This document shows, piece by piece, positions 50,209 to 57,242 of a stretch of DNA of 57,242 nt. The DNA comes from Jiangella asiatica. GTDB lineage: Bacteria; Actinomycetota; Actinomycetes; Jiangellales; Jiangellaceae. The notes below the pieces were generated by a model that did no database searches, was not told where the DNA came from, and saw nothing but the letters and a program-made list of their open reading frames with translations. A program made the translations under genes and the position numbers. The DNA is taken from contig NZ_SMKZ01000045.1 of NCBI RefSeq assembly GCF_004349065.1, positions 1 through 57,242 of the forward strand, given 5' to 3'. Every line of letters starts with the position of its first letter. The first letter of the stretch is position 1.

Positions 50209-52439
50209 CGCGGACCGGCCGCGGCGCCGTCGCCATCGGATCCGACAGGTCCGCCGTCGCCGCCGGGTTCCCTGCCCCGGCCGGCCGCCACGGAAGCCAT
50301 GAGCTGCCGCTCCTCACGGGTGGGTATCAGCCCGGACGGCGCGACGAGCTCGGACTCCACGAACGGTGCCTCACTGTCGACGACGGCGGATGGGTTGCGC
50401 AGGGTCTTGACACAGACTCTGGCCGCGTCGGCGATGACGATGATCACCAGGAGCGCGAAGAACGCCGCCAGGATGCCGTCGACCGTGGTGTTGGTGACCA
50501 CCTGCTCCATGTCGTCCAGCGACTGCGCCGGCGGCAGCACCTCGCCGTTGTCCAGCGCTTCGGAGAACCGGTCGCGCTGGGCGAAGAACCCGAGCGTGGG
50601 GTCGTCGGAGAACACCTTCTGCCAGCTGGCGGTCAGAGTGACGGTGGCGTCCCACAGCAGGGGGATGCCGGTCACCCAGGCCCACTTGAGCTGGCCCCGC
50701 TTGATCAGGATGACCGTCGCCACGGTCAGTGCGATCGCGGCGAGCAGCTGGTTCGCGATGCCGAACAGGGGGAAGAGTTGGTTGATGCCGCCGAGCGGAT
50801 CGGTGACGCCGGCATACAGGAAGTAGCCCCACCCACCGACCACGAGGGCGCTGGTGAGCCAGAGGCCGGGCTTCCACGACACGTCGCGCATCGGCTTCCA
50901 GACGTTGCCCAGCGTGTCCTGCAGCATGAACCGCCCGACACGCGTGCCGGCGTCCACCGTCGTCAGGATGAACAGCGCTTCGAACATGATCGCGAAGTGG
51001 TACCAGAACGCCTGCCCGCCCGCACCGAAGGCGTCGGAGAAGATCTGCGACATGCCGACGGCCAGGGTCGGCGCGCCGCCGGTTCTGGCCACGAGCGTCG
51101 ATTCCTCGACGGCGGCCGCGGCGCCGGCCAGCTGGTCCGGCGTGATGGTGAAGCCGAGACCGGCCACGGCCTGCGACGCGGACTCCAGGCTGTCGCCGAG
51201 GAAGCCGGCCGGCGCGTTCATCGCGTAGTACAAGCCGGGGTCGATGATCGACGCTGCGATCATGGCGCTGACGGCGACGAACGACTCGACGAGCATGCCG
51301 CCGTAGCCGATCATCCGGACCTGCGACTCCTTCTCGATCAGCTTCGGCGTGGTGCCTGACGAGATCAGCGCGTGGAATCCGGACAGCGCGCCGCAGGCGA
51401 TGGTGATGAACACGAACGGGAACAGCGAACCGGCGAAGACCGGGCCGTCACCGGTGGAGGCGAAGTCGGTGACCGCCTCGTTCTGCATCACCGGCCGGGC
51501 CAGCAAGAGTCCGACGGCCAGCAGCGCGATGGTGCCGATCTTCATGAAGGTCGAGAGGTAGTCGCGCGGCGCCAGCAGCATCCACACCGGCAGCACGGAG
51601 GCCACGAACCCGTAGATGATCAGGGCCCACACCAGCGCCTCCGGCGAGAGCGTGAACGTGTCCGCCCAGCTGGACTCCTGGACCCAGCCGCCGCCCACGA
51701 TGGCCAGCAGCAACAGGGTGACGCCGATGAGGCTGGTCTCGATGACGCGGCCGGGCCGGATGGTGCGCAGGTAGAAGCCCATGAACAGCGCGATCGGGAT
51801 GGTCATCGCGATCGAGAAGGTGCCCCACGCCGACTCGGCCAGCGCGTTGACGACCACGATGGCGAGCACCGCCAGCAGGATGATCATGATGGCGAACACG
51901 CCGACCAGCGCCGCGACCCCGCCGACGACGCCGATCTCCTCGCGCGCCATCTGGCCCAGGCTCTTGCCGTTGCGGCGCATGGAGAAGAACAGCACGACCA
52001 TGTCCTGGACCGCGCCGGCGAAGATGACCCCCACGATGATCCAGAGGGTGCCGGGCAGGTAGCCCATCTGCGCCGCGAGGACCGGACCGACCAGCGGCCC
52101 GGCGCCGGCGATCGCGGCGAAGTGGTGGCCGAACAGGATGCGCCGGTCGGTCGGCTGGTAGTCGGTGTCGTTGCGCAGAGTCTCCGCCGGGGTGGCGCGG
52201 CGGTCGTCGACGCCGAGGACGCGGTTGGCGATGAACCGCGCGTAGAACCGGTAGGCGATCGCGTACGAGCCCAACGCGGCTGCCAGCAGCCACAGCGCCG
52301 AGATCTCCTCGTCCCGGACGAGCGCCACCACACCCCAGGCGACGGCACCGATGACGGCGACCGTCGTCCAGATCAGGATCGTACGGAGCGGAGGCCGTCC
52401 GCGAGCGGGTGTGGGAGCCGGGCGCGCGGCGTCGACCAT
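50205..52439 (-). CDS. cstA: Carbon starvation protein CstA, pyruvate/peptide transporter
   Basis: 744 aa with about 16-18 membrane segments. 'GHHFAAIAGAGPLVGPVLAAQMGYLPG' is the CstA signature and '.FVGGLSALFGF'-type loops are replaced by 'GGINQLFPLFGIANQLLAA' in the C-terminal part. ATG 52439 was chosen because CGGAGG precedes it; the frame continues upstream into the korA gene antisense and is not coding. A DasR-type operator (52452-52469) lies between promoter and start. Divergent from korAB. Confidence 0.95.
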   Translation of the reverse strand: MVDAARPAPTPARGRPPLRTILIWTTVAVIGAVAWGVVALVRDEEISALWLLAAALGSYAIAYRFYARFIANRVLGVDDRRATPAETLRNDTDYQPTDRRILFGHHFAAIAGAGPLVGPVLAAQMGYLPGTLWIIVGVIFAGAVQDMVVLFFSMRRNGKSLGQMAREEIGVVGGVAALVGVFAIMIILLAVLAIVVVNALAESAWGTFSIAMTIPIALFMGFYLRTIRPGRVIETSLIGVTLLLLAIVGGGWVQESSWADTFTLSPEALVWALIIYGFVASVLPVWMLLAPRDYLSTFMKIGTIALLAVGLLLARPVMQNEAVTDFASTGDGPVFAGSLFPFVFITIACGALSGFHALISSGTTPKLIEKESQVRMIGYGGMLVESFVAVSAMIAASIIDPGLYYAMNAPAGFLGDSLESASQAVAGLGFTITPDQLAGAAAAVEESTLVARTGGAPTLAVGMSQIFSDAFGAGGQAFWYHFAIMFEALFILTTVDAGTRVGRFMLQDTLGNVWKPMRDVSWKPGLWLTSALVVGGWGYFLYAGVTDPLGGINQLFPLFGIANQLLAAIALTVATVILIKRGQLKWAWVTGIPLLWDATVTLTASWQKVFSDDPTLGFFAQRDRFSEALDNGEVLPPAQSLDDMEQVVTNTTVDGILAAFFALLVIIVIADAARVCVKTLRNPSAVVDSEAPFVESELVAPSGLIPTREERQLMASVAAGRGREPGGDGGPVGSDGDGAAAGPR

Positions 52440-52451
52440 GACAACCTCCGG

Positions 52452-52469
52452 AACTGATCTAGACCAGTT
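52452..52469 (-). promoter_or_regulatory. DasR-type (dre) operator upstream of cstA
   Basis: The near-palindrome AACTGGTCTAGATCAGTT on the minus strand differs by few bases from the known dre consensus A-C-TGGTCTAGACCA-x-T bound by the GntR regulator DasR. It lies 12 bp before the cstA start and just after the predicted transcription start, where binding would block transcription. The regulator itself is not in the window. Confidence 0.65.
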
Positions 52470-52480
52470 GGTGACCGTAG

Positions 52481-52509
52481 AGATTACGCGCAGATGTCCC
52501 ATGGGTCGA
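52481..52509 (-). promoter_or_regulatory. Probable cstA promoter
   Basis: Minus strand: -35 TCGACC (52504-52509), 17-bp spacer, -10 TAATCT (52481-52486). The transcript would start near 52474, immediately upstream of the dre-like operator. A separate promoter for the divergent korA gene could not be picked out. Confidence 0.5.
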
Positions 52510-52644
52510 GGGATGTCGGCCACGAGAGATCTCTCACGCTTCGGACGCGCAGACGGGAGTTGGCGAAAGTCGCCGTAGCATGGATGGTCGGGATCGACGA
52601 GGAGACACACCCGTCGCGGAGAACAAAGGAGGCGTCGACACACG

Positions 52645-54504
52645 GTGACGGTGAAGCACGTACGCGAACTCGACCGTGTGGTGATCCGATTCGCTGGTGA
52701 CTCCGGTGACGGCATGCAGTTGACCGGCGACAGATTCACTGCCGAGGCCGCCTCCTTCGGCAACGACCTTTCGACGTTGCCCAACTTCCCGGCCGAGATC
52801 CGGGCGCCAGCCGGCACACTGCCCGGCGTTTCCAGCTTCCAGCTGCACTTCGCCAACTACGACATTCTCACGCCCGGCGACGCACCGGACGTGCTGGTGG
52901 CGATGAACCCGGCCGCGCTGAAGGCGAACCTGCCCGACGTCCCCAAGGGCGCCACCATCATCGTCGACACCGGCGACTTCACGCCGCGCGCGCTGAAGAA
53001 GGTCGGCTGGGACACCAACCCACTCGAGGACAGCACCCTCAGCGCCTACAAGGTGCACGCGCTGGACCTGTCCGGCATCACCATGGAGGCGCTGGCGCCG
53101 TTCGAGCTGTCGCGCAAGGACGCCTCCCGGTCCAAGAACATGTTCGCCCTCGGGCTGCTCTCGTGGATGTACGGCCGGTCCATCGACGGCACCGTGCGGT
53201 TCCTGCAGGAGAAGTTCGCCAGCCGCGAGACCATCCGCGACGCCAACATCGCCGCGCTCAAGGCCGGCTGGAACTACGGCGAGACCACCGAGGAGTTCGC
53301 CGTCTCCTACGAGGTGAAGCCGGCCGCCATGCCGGCTGGCATTTACCGCAACATCACCGGCAACCTCGCGCTGGCCTACGGCCTCGTCGCCGCCGCCCGG
53401 CAGTCGGGGCTGCCGCTGTTCCTGGGCTCCTACCCGATCACGCCGGCCTCGGACATCCTGCATGAGCTGTCCAAGCACAAGCGCTTCGGCGTGCGCACGT
53501 TCCAGGCCGAGGACGAGGTCGCGGCCATCGGCGCCGCGCTGGGTGCGTCGTTCGGTGGCGCTCTGGGTGTGACGACGACATCGGGTCCGGGCGTCGCGCT
53601 CAAGGGCGAGACCGTCGGCCTCGCGGTGTCGCTGGAGCTGCCACTGGTCGTCGTCGACGTGCAGCGTGGTGGTCCGTCCACCGGGCTGCCCACCAAGACC
53701 GAGCAGGCCGACCTGCTCCAGGTGCTCTACGGGCGCAACGGCGAGTCGCCGGTCCCCGTCGTCGCGGCTTCCTCTCCCTCGGACTGCTTCGACGCCGCGA
53801 TCGAGGCCGCGCGCATCGCCGTCACCTACCGCACGCCGGTGTTCCTGCTGTCCGACGGCTACCTCGCCAACGGTTCCGAGCCGTGGGCGGTGCCGGACGT
53901 CGACGCGCTGCCGACCATCAACCCGGACTTCGCGCACGAGCTCAACTACGACGGCGACGGCGAGCACGCGTTCTGGCCCTACCTGCGCGACCCGGAGACG
54001 CTCGCCCGTCCGTGGGCCATCCCGGGCACGCCGGGGCTGGAGCACCGCATCGGCGGCATCGAGAAGCTCGACGGGCCCGGCACCATCTCCTACGACCCCA
54101 GCAACCACGACCGCATGGTGCGCCTGCGCCAGGCGAAGGTCGATGGCATCGCCGGAATCCCCGACCTCCAGGTCGACGACCCCAGCGGCGAGGCCCGGAT
54201 GCTCGTGCTGGGCTGGGGTTCCACCTACGGCCCCATCGGCGCGGCGGTGCGGCGCGCCCGCAAGGCCGGCCACAACGTCGCCCAGGCGCACCTGCGCCAC
54301 CTGAACCCCATGCCCGCCAACACCGGCGACGTGCTGAAGTCCTACGACCGCGTGCTCGTCCCGGAGATGAACCTCGGGCAGCTCGCGCTGCTGCTGCGCG
54401 GCAAGTACCTCGTCGACGTCGTCGGGTACAACCGCGTCCGCGGGCTGCCGTTCAAGGCCGAGGAACTGGCCGAAGTGATCGTTGAGGAGGTGGGCTCGCT
54501 GTGA
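52645..54504 (+). CDS. korA: 2-oxoacid:ferredoxin oxidoreductase, fused gamma-alpha subunit
   Basis: Oxidises 2-oxoglutarate (probable) or a related 2-oxoacid to the acyl-CoA, reducing ferredoxin. 619 aa from GTG 52645 after AAAGGAGG. Residues ~10-190 are the gamma domain ('RFAGDSGDGMQLTGDRFT'). The alpha domain begins near 230 with 'GSYPITPASDILHELS' and 'TTTSGPGVALKGETVG'. Such KorAB enzymes work in the TCA cycle of many actinobacteria. It overlaps korB by 4 bp. Confidence 0.95.
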   Translation: MTVKHVRELDRVVIRFAGDSGDGMQLTGDRFTAEAASFGNDLSTLPNFPAEIRAPAGTLPGVSSFQLHFANYDILTPGDAPDVLVAMNPAALKANLPDVPKGATIIVDTGDFTPRALKKVGWDTNPLEDSTLSAYKVHALDLSGITMEALAPFELSRKDASRSKNMFALGLLSWMYGRSIDGTVRFLQEKFASRETIRDANIAALKAGWNYGETTEEFAVSYEVKPAAMPAGIYRNITGNLALAYGLVAAARQSGLPLFLGSYPITPASDILHELSKHKRFGVRTFQAEDEVAAIGAALGASFGGALGVTTTSGPGVALKGETVGLAVSLELPLVVVDVQRGGPSTGLPTKTEQADLLQVLYGRNGESPVPVVAASSPSDCFDAAIEAARIAVTYRTPVFLLSDGYLANGSEPWAVPDVDALPTINPDFAHELNYDGDGEHAFWPYLRDPETLARPWAIPGTPGLEHRIGGIEKLDGPGTISYDPSNHDRMVRLRQAKVDGIAGIPDLQVDDPSGEARMLVLGWGSTYGPIGAAVRRARKAGHNVAQAHLRHLNPMPANTGDVLKSYDRVLVPEMNLGQLALLLRGKYLVDVVGYNRVRGLPFKAEELAEVIVEEVGSL

Positions 54505-55559
54505 GCGCGCCCGTCGAACTGGGAGCGCCCGGCCTCGCCGGCGTTCCCACCGCCGATGCACCGCAGACGAAGAAGGACTTCACCAGCGACCAAGAGGTCC
54601 GCTGGTGCCCCGGTTGCGGCGACTACGCCGTGCTCGCGGCCGTGCAGGGCTTCCTGCCCGACCTCGAGCTGGCCCGCGAGAACATCGTCTTCATCTCCGG
54701 CATCGGCTGCTCCTCGCGCTTCCCGTACTACATGAACACGTACGGGATGCACTCGATCCACGGCCGTGCGCCGACCATCGCGACCGGCCTGGCAGCGGCG
54801 CGCCCCGACCTGTCGGTGTGGGTCATCACCGGTGACGGCGACGCGCTGTCCATCGGCGGCAACCACCTGATCCACGCGCTGCGCCGCAACGTCAACCTGA
54901 CGATCCTGCTGTTCAACAACCGCATCTACGGGCTGACGAAGGGCCAGTACTCGCCCACCAGCGAGCAGGGCAAGATCACCAAGTCGACGCCCATGGGCTC
55001 GCTGGAGGCGCCGTTCAACCCGATCTCGCTGGCGCTGGGCGCGGAGGCCACGTTCGTCGCGCGGACCATCGACTCCGACCGCAAGCACCTGACGTCGGTG
55101 CTGAGCGCCGCCGCCGCACACCGCGGCACGTCGCTCGTCGAGATCTACCAGAACTGCAACATCTTCAACGACGGTGCGTTCGAGATCCTGAAGAACAGGG
55201 ACAGCCGCGACGAGGTGCTGATCCGCCTCGAGCACGGCGAGCCGGTCCGCTTCGGCGCTGACGGCCAGCACGGCGTCCGCCGCAACCCGGCCACCGGCGC
55301 GCTGGAGGTGTGCGACGGCGACGACCCCGGCCTCGTGGTCCACGACATCACCGCCGACGACCCCACCCAGGCGTTCGCGCTGTCCCGGCTGGCCGACCCG
55401 GGCACGCTGGCGCGCAGCCCCATCGGCATCTTCCGGCAGGTGGAGCGGCCCGCGTACGGCGACCTCATGAACCAACAGCTCGACGACGCCGTCACCGCCC
55501 AGGGCGAGGGCGACCTGCAGGACCTGCTGCGGGGCAAGGACACCTGGACGGTGGGCTGA
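54501..55559 (+). CDS. korB: 2-oxoacid:ferredoxin oxidoreductase, beta subunit
   Basis: 352 aa from GTG 54501. Carries the thiamine-diphosphate site: 'WCPGCGDYAVLAAVQ', 'SGIGCSSRFPYY' and 'GDGDALSIGGNHLIHALRRNVNLTILLFNN'. The conserved Cys residues that bind an Fe-S cluster in related enzymes are partly visible (WCPGC, GCSS). It acts with korA in one complex. Confidence 0.95.
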   Translation: MSAPVELGAPGLAGVPTADAPQTKKDFTSDQEVRWCPGCGDYAVLAAVQGFLPDLELARENIVFISGIGCSSRFPYYMNTYGMHSIHGRAPTIATGLAAARPDLSVWVITGDGDALSIGGNHLIHALRRNVNLTILLFNNRIYGLTKGQYSPTSEQGKITKSTPMGSLEAPFNPISLALGAEATFVARTIDSDRKHLTSVLSAAAAHRGTSLVEIYQNCNIFNDGAFEILKNRDSRDEVLIRLEHGEPVRFGADGQHGVRRNPATGALEVCDGDDPGLVVHDITADDPTQAFALSRLADPGTLARSPIGIFRQVERPAYGDLMNQQLDDAVTAQGEGDLQDLLRGKDTWTVG

Positions 55560-55662
55560 GCTGCCTGGGTCCGCCTGGCTCGGCCCGCCGCCGCCGGGTC
55601 CGGCCGTCTCGCGTCATGAGCGAACTATGCGGTCGTTCCTGGCGTACCCGTAGCATGCACGG

Positions 55663-56580
55663 GTGAGTCCATCCCGGTCCGGCATCGCCTACGGCTTCGG
55701 TGCGTACGCGCTGTGGGGGCTCTTCCCGCTCTACATCAAGCTGCTCGACGAGATCGGCTCGGCCGAGATCCTGGCGCATCGGGTCGTCTGGTCGCTGGTC
55801 ATCGTGCTCGCGCTGCTGGTAATCGGGCGCAACCTACGCCGGCTGCGCACGCTGGGCCGGCGCGCGTACGGTCTGCTCGCCCTGGCCGCCGTGCTGATCT
55901 GCATCAACTGGGGCGTCTACATCTGGGCGGTCAACAGTGACCAGATCGTCGAGACGTCGCTCGGCTACTTCATCAACCCACTGGTGACCGTCCTGCTCGG
56001 CGTCGTCGTCTTCGGCGAACGGCTGCGCCGCCTGCAGTGGGTGGCCATGGGGCTCGCCGCGATCGCCGTCATCATCCTGACCGTCGACTACGGCCGGCCG
56101 CCCTGGATCGCGCTGGCGCTGGCGTTCTCGTTCGGCACGTACGGCCTGGTGAAGAAGAAGGCCGCGGTCGACGCCGTCGAGAGCCTCGCCGTCGAGACCG
56201 CCGTGCTGTTCCTGCCCGCGCTGACCTACCTGGTCGTGCTCCAGGCCGACGGGTCGGCGGCGTTCGCCGAAGCCGGCTGGGGAGACACCCTCCTGCTGAT
56301 CGGCTGCGGCATCGTCACGGCGACGCCGTTGCTGCTCTTCGGCGCCGCCGCGGTGCGCATCCCGCTGACGACCCTCGGCACCCTCCAGTACCTCACCCCG
56401 AGCCTGCAGTTCCTGCTCGGCGTCGCGGTCTACGGCGAGCAGGTGCCGCCAGTGCGATGGGTCGGGTTCGCGCTGATCTGGCTCGCGCTGATCGTGCTGA
56501 CCGCGGAGGTCCTGGTGCGCCGACAGCGCCGCAACGCCGTCAGTCGTCGGGTCCTGGAGACCACCAGCGCTCCACGGTGA
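55663..56580 (+). CDS. rarD: EamA-family transporter, RarD type
   Basis: 305 aa with ten membrane segments; begins 'SGIAYGFGAYALWGLFPLYIKLL' and has the RarD-like 'INWGVYIWAVNSDQIVETSLGYFINPLVTVLLG'. Exact substrate unknown (drug/metabolite superfamily). A TAGCAT six bases before GTG 55663 suggests a leaderless transcript. Confidence 0.93.
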   Translation: MSPSRSGIAYGFGAYALWGLFPLYIKLLDEIGSAEILAHRVVWSLVIVLALLVIGRNLRRLRTLGRRAYGLLALAAVLICINWGVYIWAVNSDQIVETSLGYFINPLVTVLLGVVVFGERLRRLQWVAMGLAAIAVIILTVDYGRPPWIALALAFSFGTYGLVKKKAAVDAVESLAVETAVLFLPALTYLVVLQADGSAAFAEAGWGDTLLLIGCGIVTATPLLLFGAAAVRIPLTTLGTLQYLTPSLQFLLGVAVYGEQVPPVRWVGFALIWLALIVLTAEVLVRRQRRNAVSRRVLETTSAPR

Positions 56581-56609
56581 GTACCTGCCGGGCCAGCCCT
56601 CTCGGCGCG

Positions 56610-56897
56610 CTACCGGCCGTCCGCGGTATCGCCAGTGTCGTCGGCGCCGGGCTGCTCGGGCGCGACGAACGTGCCCTTGCCGTGGATGGTGAGGATGCGA
56701 CGCTGGGAGCGCAGCTCCACCATGGCGCGCCGCACCGTCAGGTAGGCGACGCCGTACTCGGTGGCGAGCTCGCGCTCTGGTGGGAGCCGGGCGCCTGGCC
56801 GGAGCTCGCCGGCGTCGATGCGCGCACTGATGTGGTCGGCGACCGCGACGTACAGCAGTTCGTGCCCGGCGGGCTTGAACTCGGGTACGTCTCTCAT
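56610..56897 (-). CDS. GntR-type winged-helix regulator lacking an effector domain
   Basis: 95 aa from ATG 56897. The DNA-binding domain is complete ('VAVADHISARIDAGELRPGARLPPERELATEYGVAYLTVRRAMVELRSQRRI'), but no ligand-binding domain follows; only an acidic tail. No ribosome site is visible. It is divergent from a 78-aa gene and may regulate it or itself. Confidence 0.88.
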   Translation of the reverse strand: MRDVPEFKPAGHELLYVAVADHISARIDAGELRPGARLPPERELATEYGVAYLTVRRAMVELRSQRRILTIHGKGTFVAPEQPGADDTGDTADGR

Positions 56898-56978
56898 GGA
56901 GACAACATAGAAGCTCTGCTGACCTGCACAAAGACACTGAGCTATGCAAAGGTATGTAGTGCCACTTAAAGTGTGCAC

Positions 56979-57215
56979 ATGCACGAGAACCACCTGACCG
57001 GCTGGCTGGTGTGGAGCCGGCCACCGGCACAGCTGCTCGATCAGATCGTCGTCACCGACGCGGACGGCCGGACCATGGCGAATCGCCCGCTGCCGTACGG
57101 CACCACGGGCACCCGCGCGTGGGACGTCACCCTGCGACAGCTCGGCTTCCGCCGACTGGGCGCCTGGATGCCCGCCACCGGCGGCTACACCTGCCGCCTC
57201 GAGTTCACCGACTGA
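56979..57215 (+). CDS. Conserved-type hypothetical protein, 78 aa
   Basis: Starts ATG 56979 (GTG 56973 two codons earlier is possible) and ends 'YTCRLEFTD'. No domain recognised; no membrane or signal segment. It contains two adjacent motifs rich in R, G and W ('RAWDVTLRQLGFRRLGAW'). It faces the small GntR-type regulator across an 81-bp A+T-richer spacer, so the two may be a functional pair. Confidence 0.65.
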   Translation: MHENHLTGWLVWSRPPAQLLDQIVVTDADGRTMANRPLPYGTTGTRAWDVTLRQLGFRRLGAWMPATGGYTCRLEFTD

Positions 57216-57242
57216 CGCCCGCCGCCCGCTCCCCCTCCGCCC

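Overview
The window is bacterial chromosome of very high G+C content (about 70% by eye). It comes from an actinomycete: the ribosomal-protein, elongation-factor and RNA-polymerase genes are of actinobacterial type, with a TTG-started rpoB, a short-lid adk, a zinc-type S14 and long charged tails on L29, S3 and L10. An F420-type (deazaflavin) enzyme and a DasR-like operator agree with this. A genus such as Jiangella would fit, but that is inference. About half of the window is the core translation/transcription region on the minus strand. The other half is housekeeping and accessory genes on both strands.

Layout, core half. On the minus strand, read from high to low coordinate, the order is secE-nusG, rplK-rplA, a membrane alpha/beta-hydrolase gene, rplJ-rplL with an L10-type leader, rpoB-rpoC, then rpsL-rpsG-fusA-tuf (str operon), then rpsJ to rplO-secY-adk-map (S10 and spc operons). 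Good sigma-A-like promoters are visible for rpoB, rplJ, rpsL and rpsJ. The rpsL and rpsJ leaders share an identical 24-nt element. Between rpsL and rpoC, on the opposite strand, lies a three-gene cassette (18372-20055) joined by ATGA overlaps: an ADP-ribosyltransferase-fold protein, a small acidic protein, and a second, shorter ADP-ribosyltransferase-like protein. This is the strongest candidate here for an undescribed system.

Layout, accessory half. tRNA-Trp (33.9 kb) is followed by two paralogous membrane proteins, an aspartate-type aminotransferase and an adenosine-deaminase-like enzyme. A PIG-L/LmbE deacetylase gene follows, preceded by a short frame with four consecutive Cys codons and mutually exclusive hairpins, which looks like a cysteine-responsive attenuator. 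Next come a divergent HxlR regulator / MFS exporter with an SDR and an F420-type nitroreductase, then murB, two MaoC-like hotdog proteins and rpmG. A tRNA-Met/Thr/Tyr operon follows. A 36-bp copy of the 3' end of tRNA-Met lies 1.1 kb from the intact gene, across a region holding only a broken response-regulator gene, which looks like the scar of an integrated element. The window ends with yajQ, a DUF5808-type protein, a sugar-nucleotide-reductase-like protein, an SDR lacking its catalytic residues, an M48 peptidase, ybdD-cstA (with a DasR-type operator), korAB, rarD and a small GntR-type repressor gene facing a 78-aa gene.

A dispersed palindromic repeat family has four copies (3-43, 29521-29608, 37893-37943, 38989-39039), all at gene ends or in intergenic sequence. 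No CRISPR array, transposase, integrase or phage structural gene was seen.
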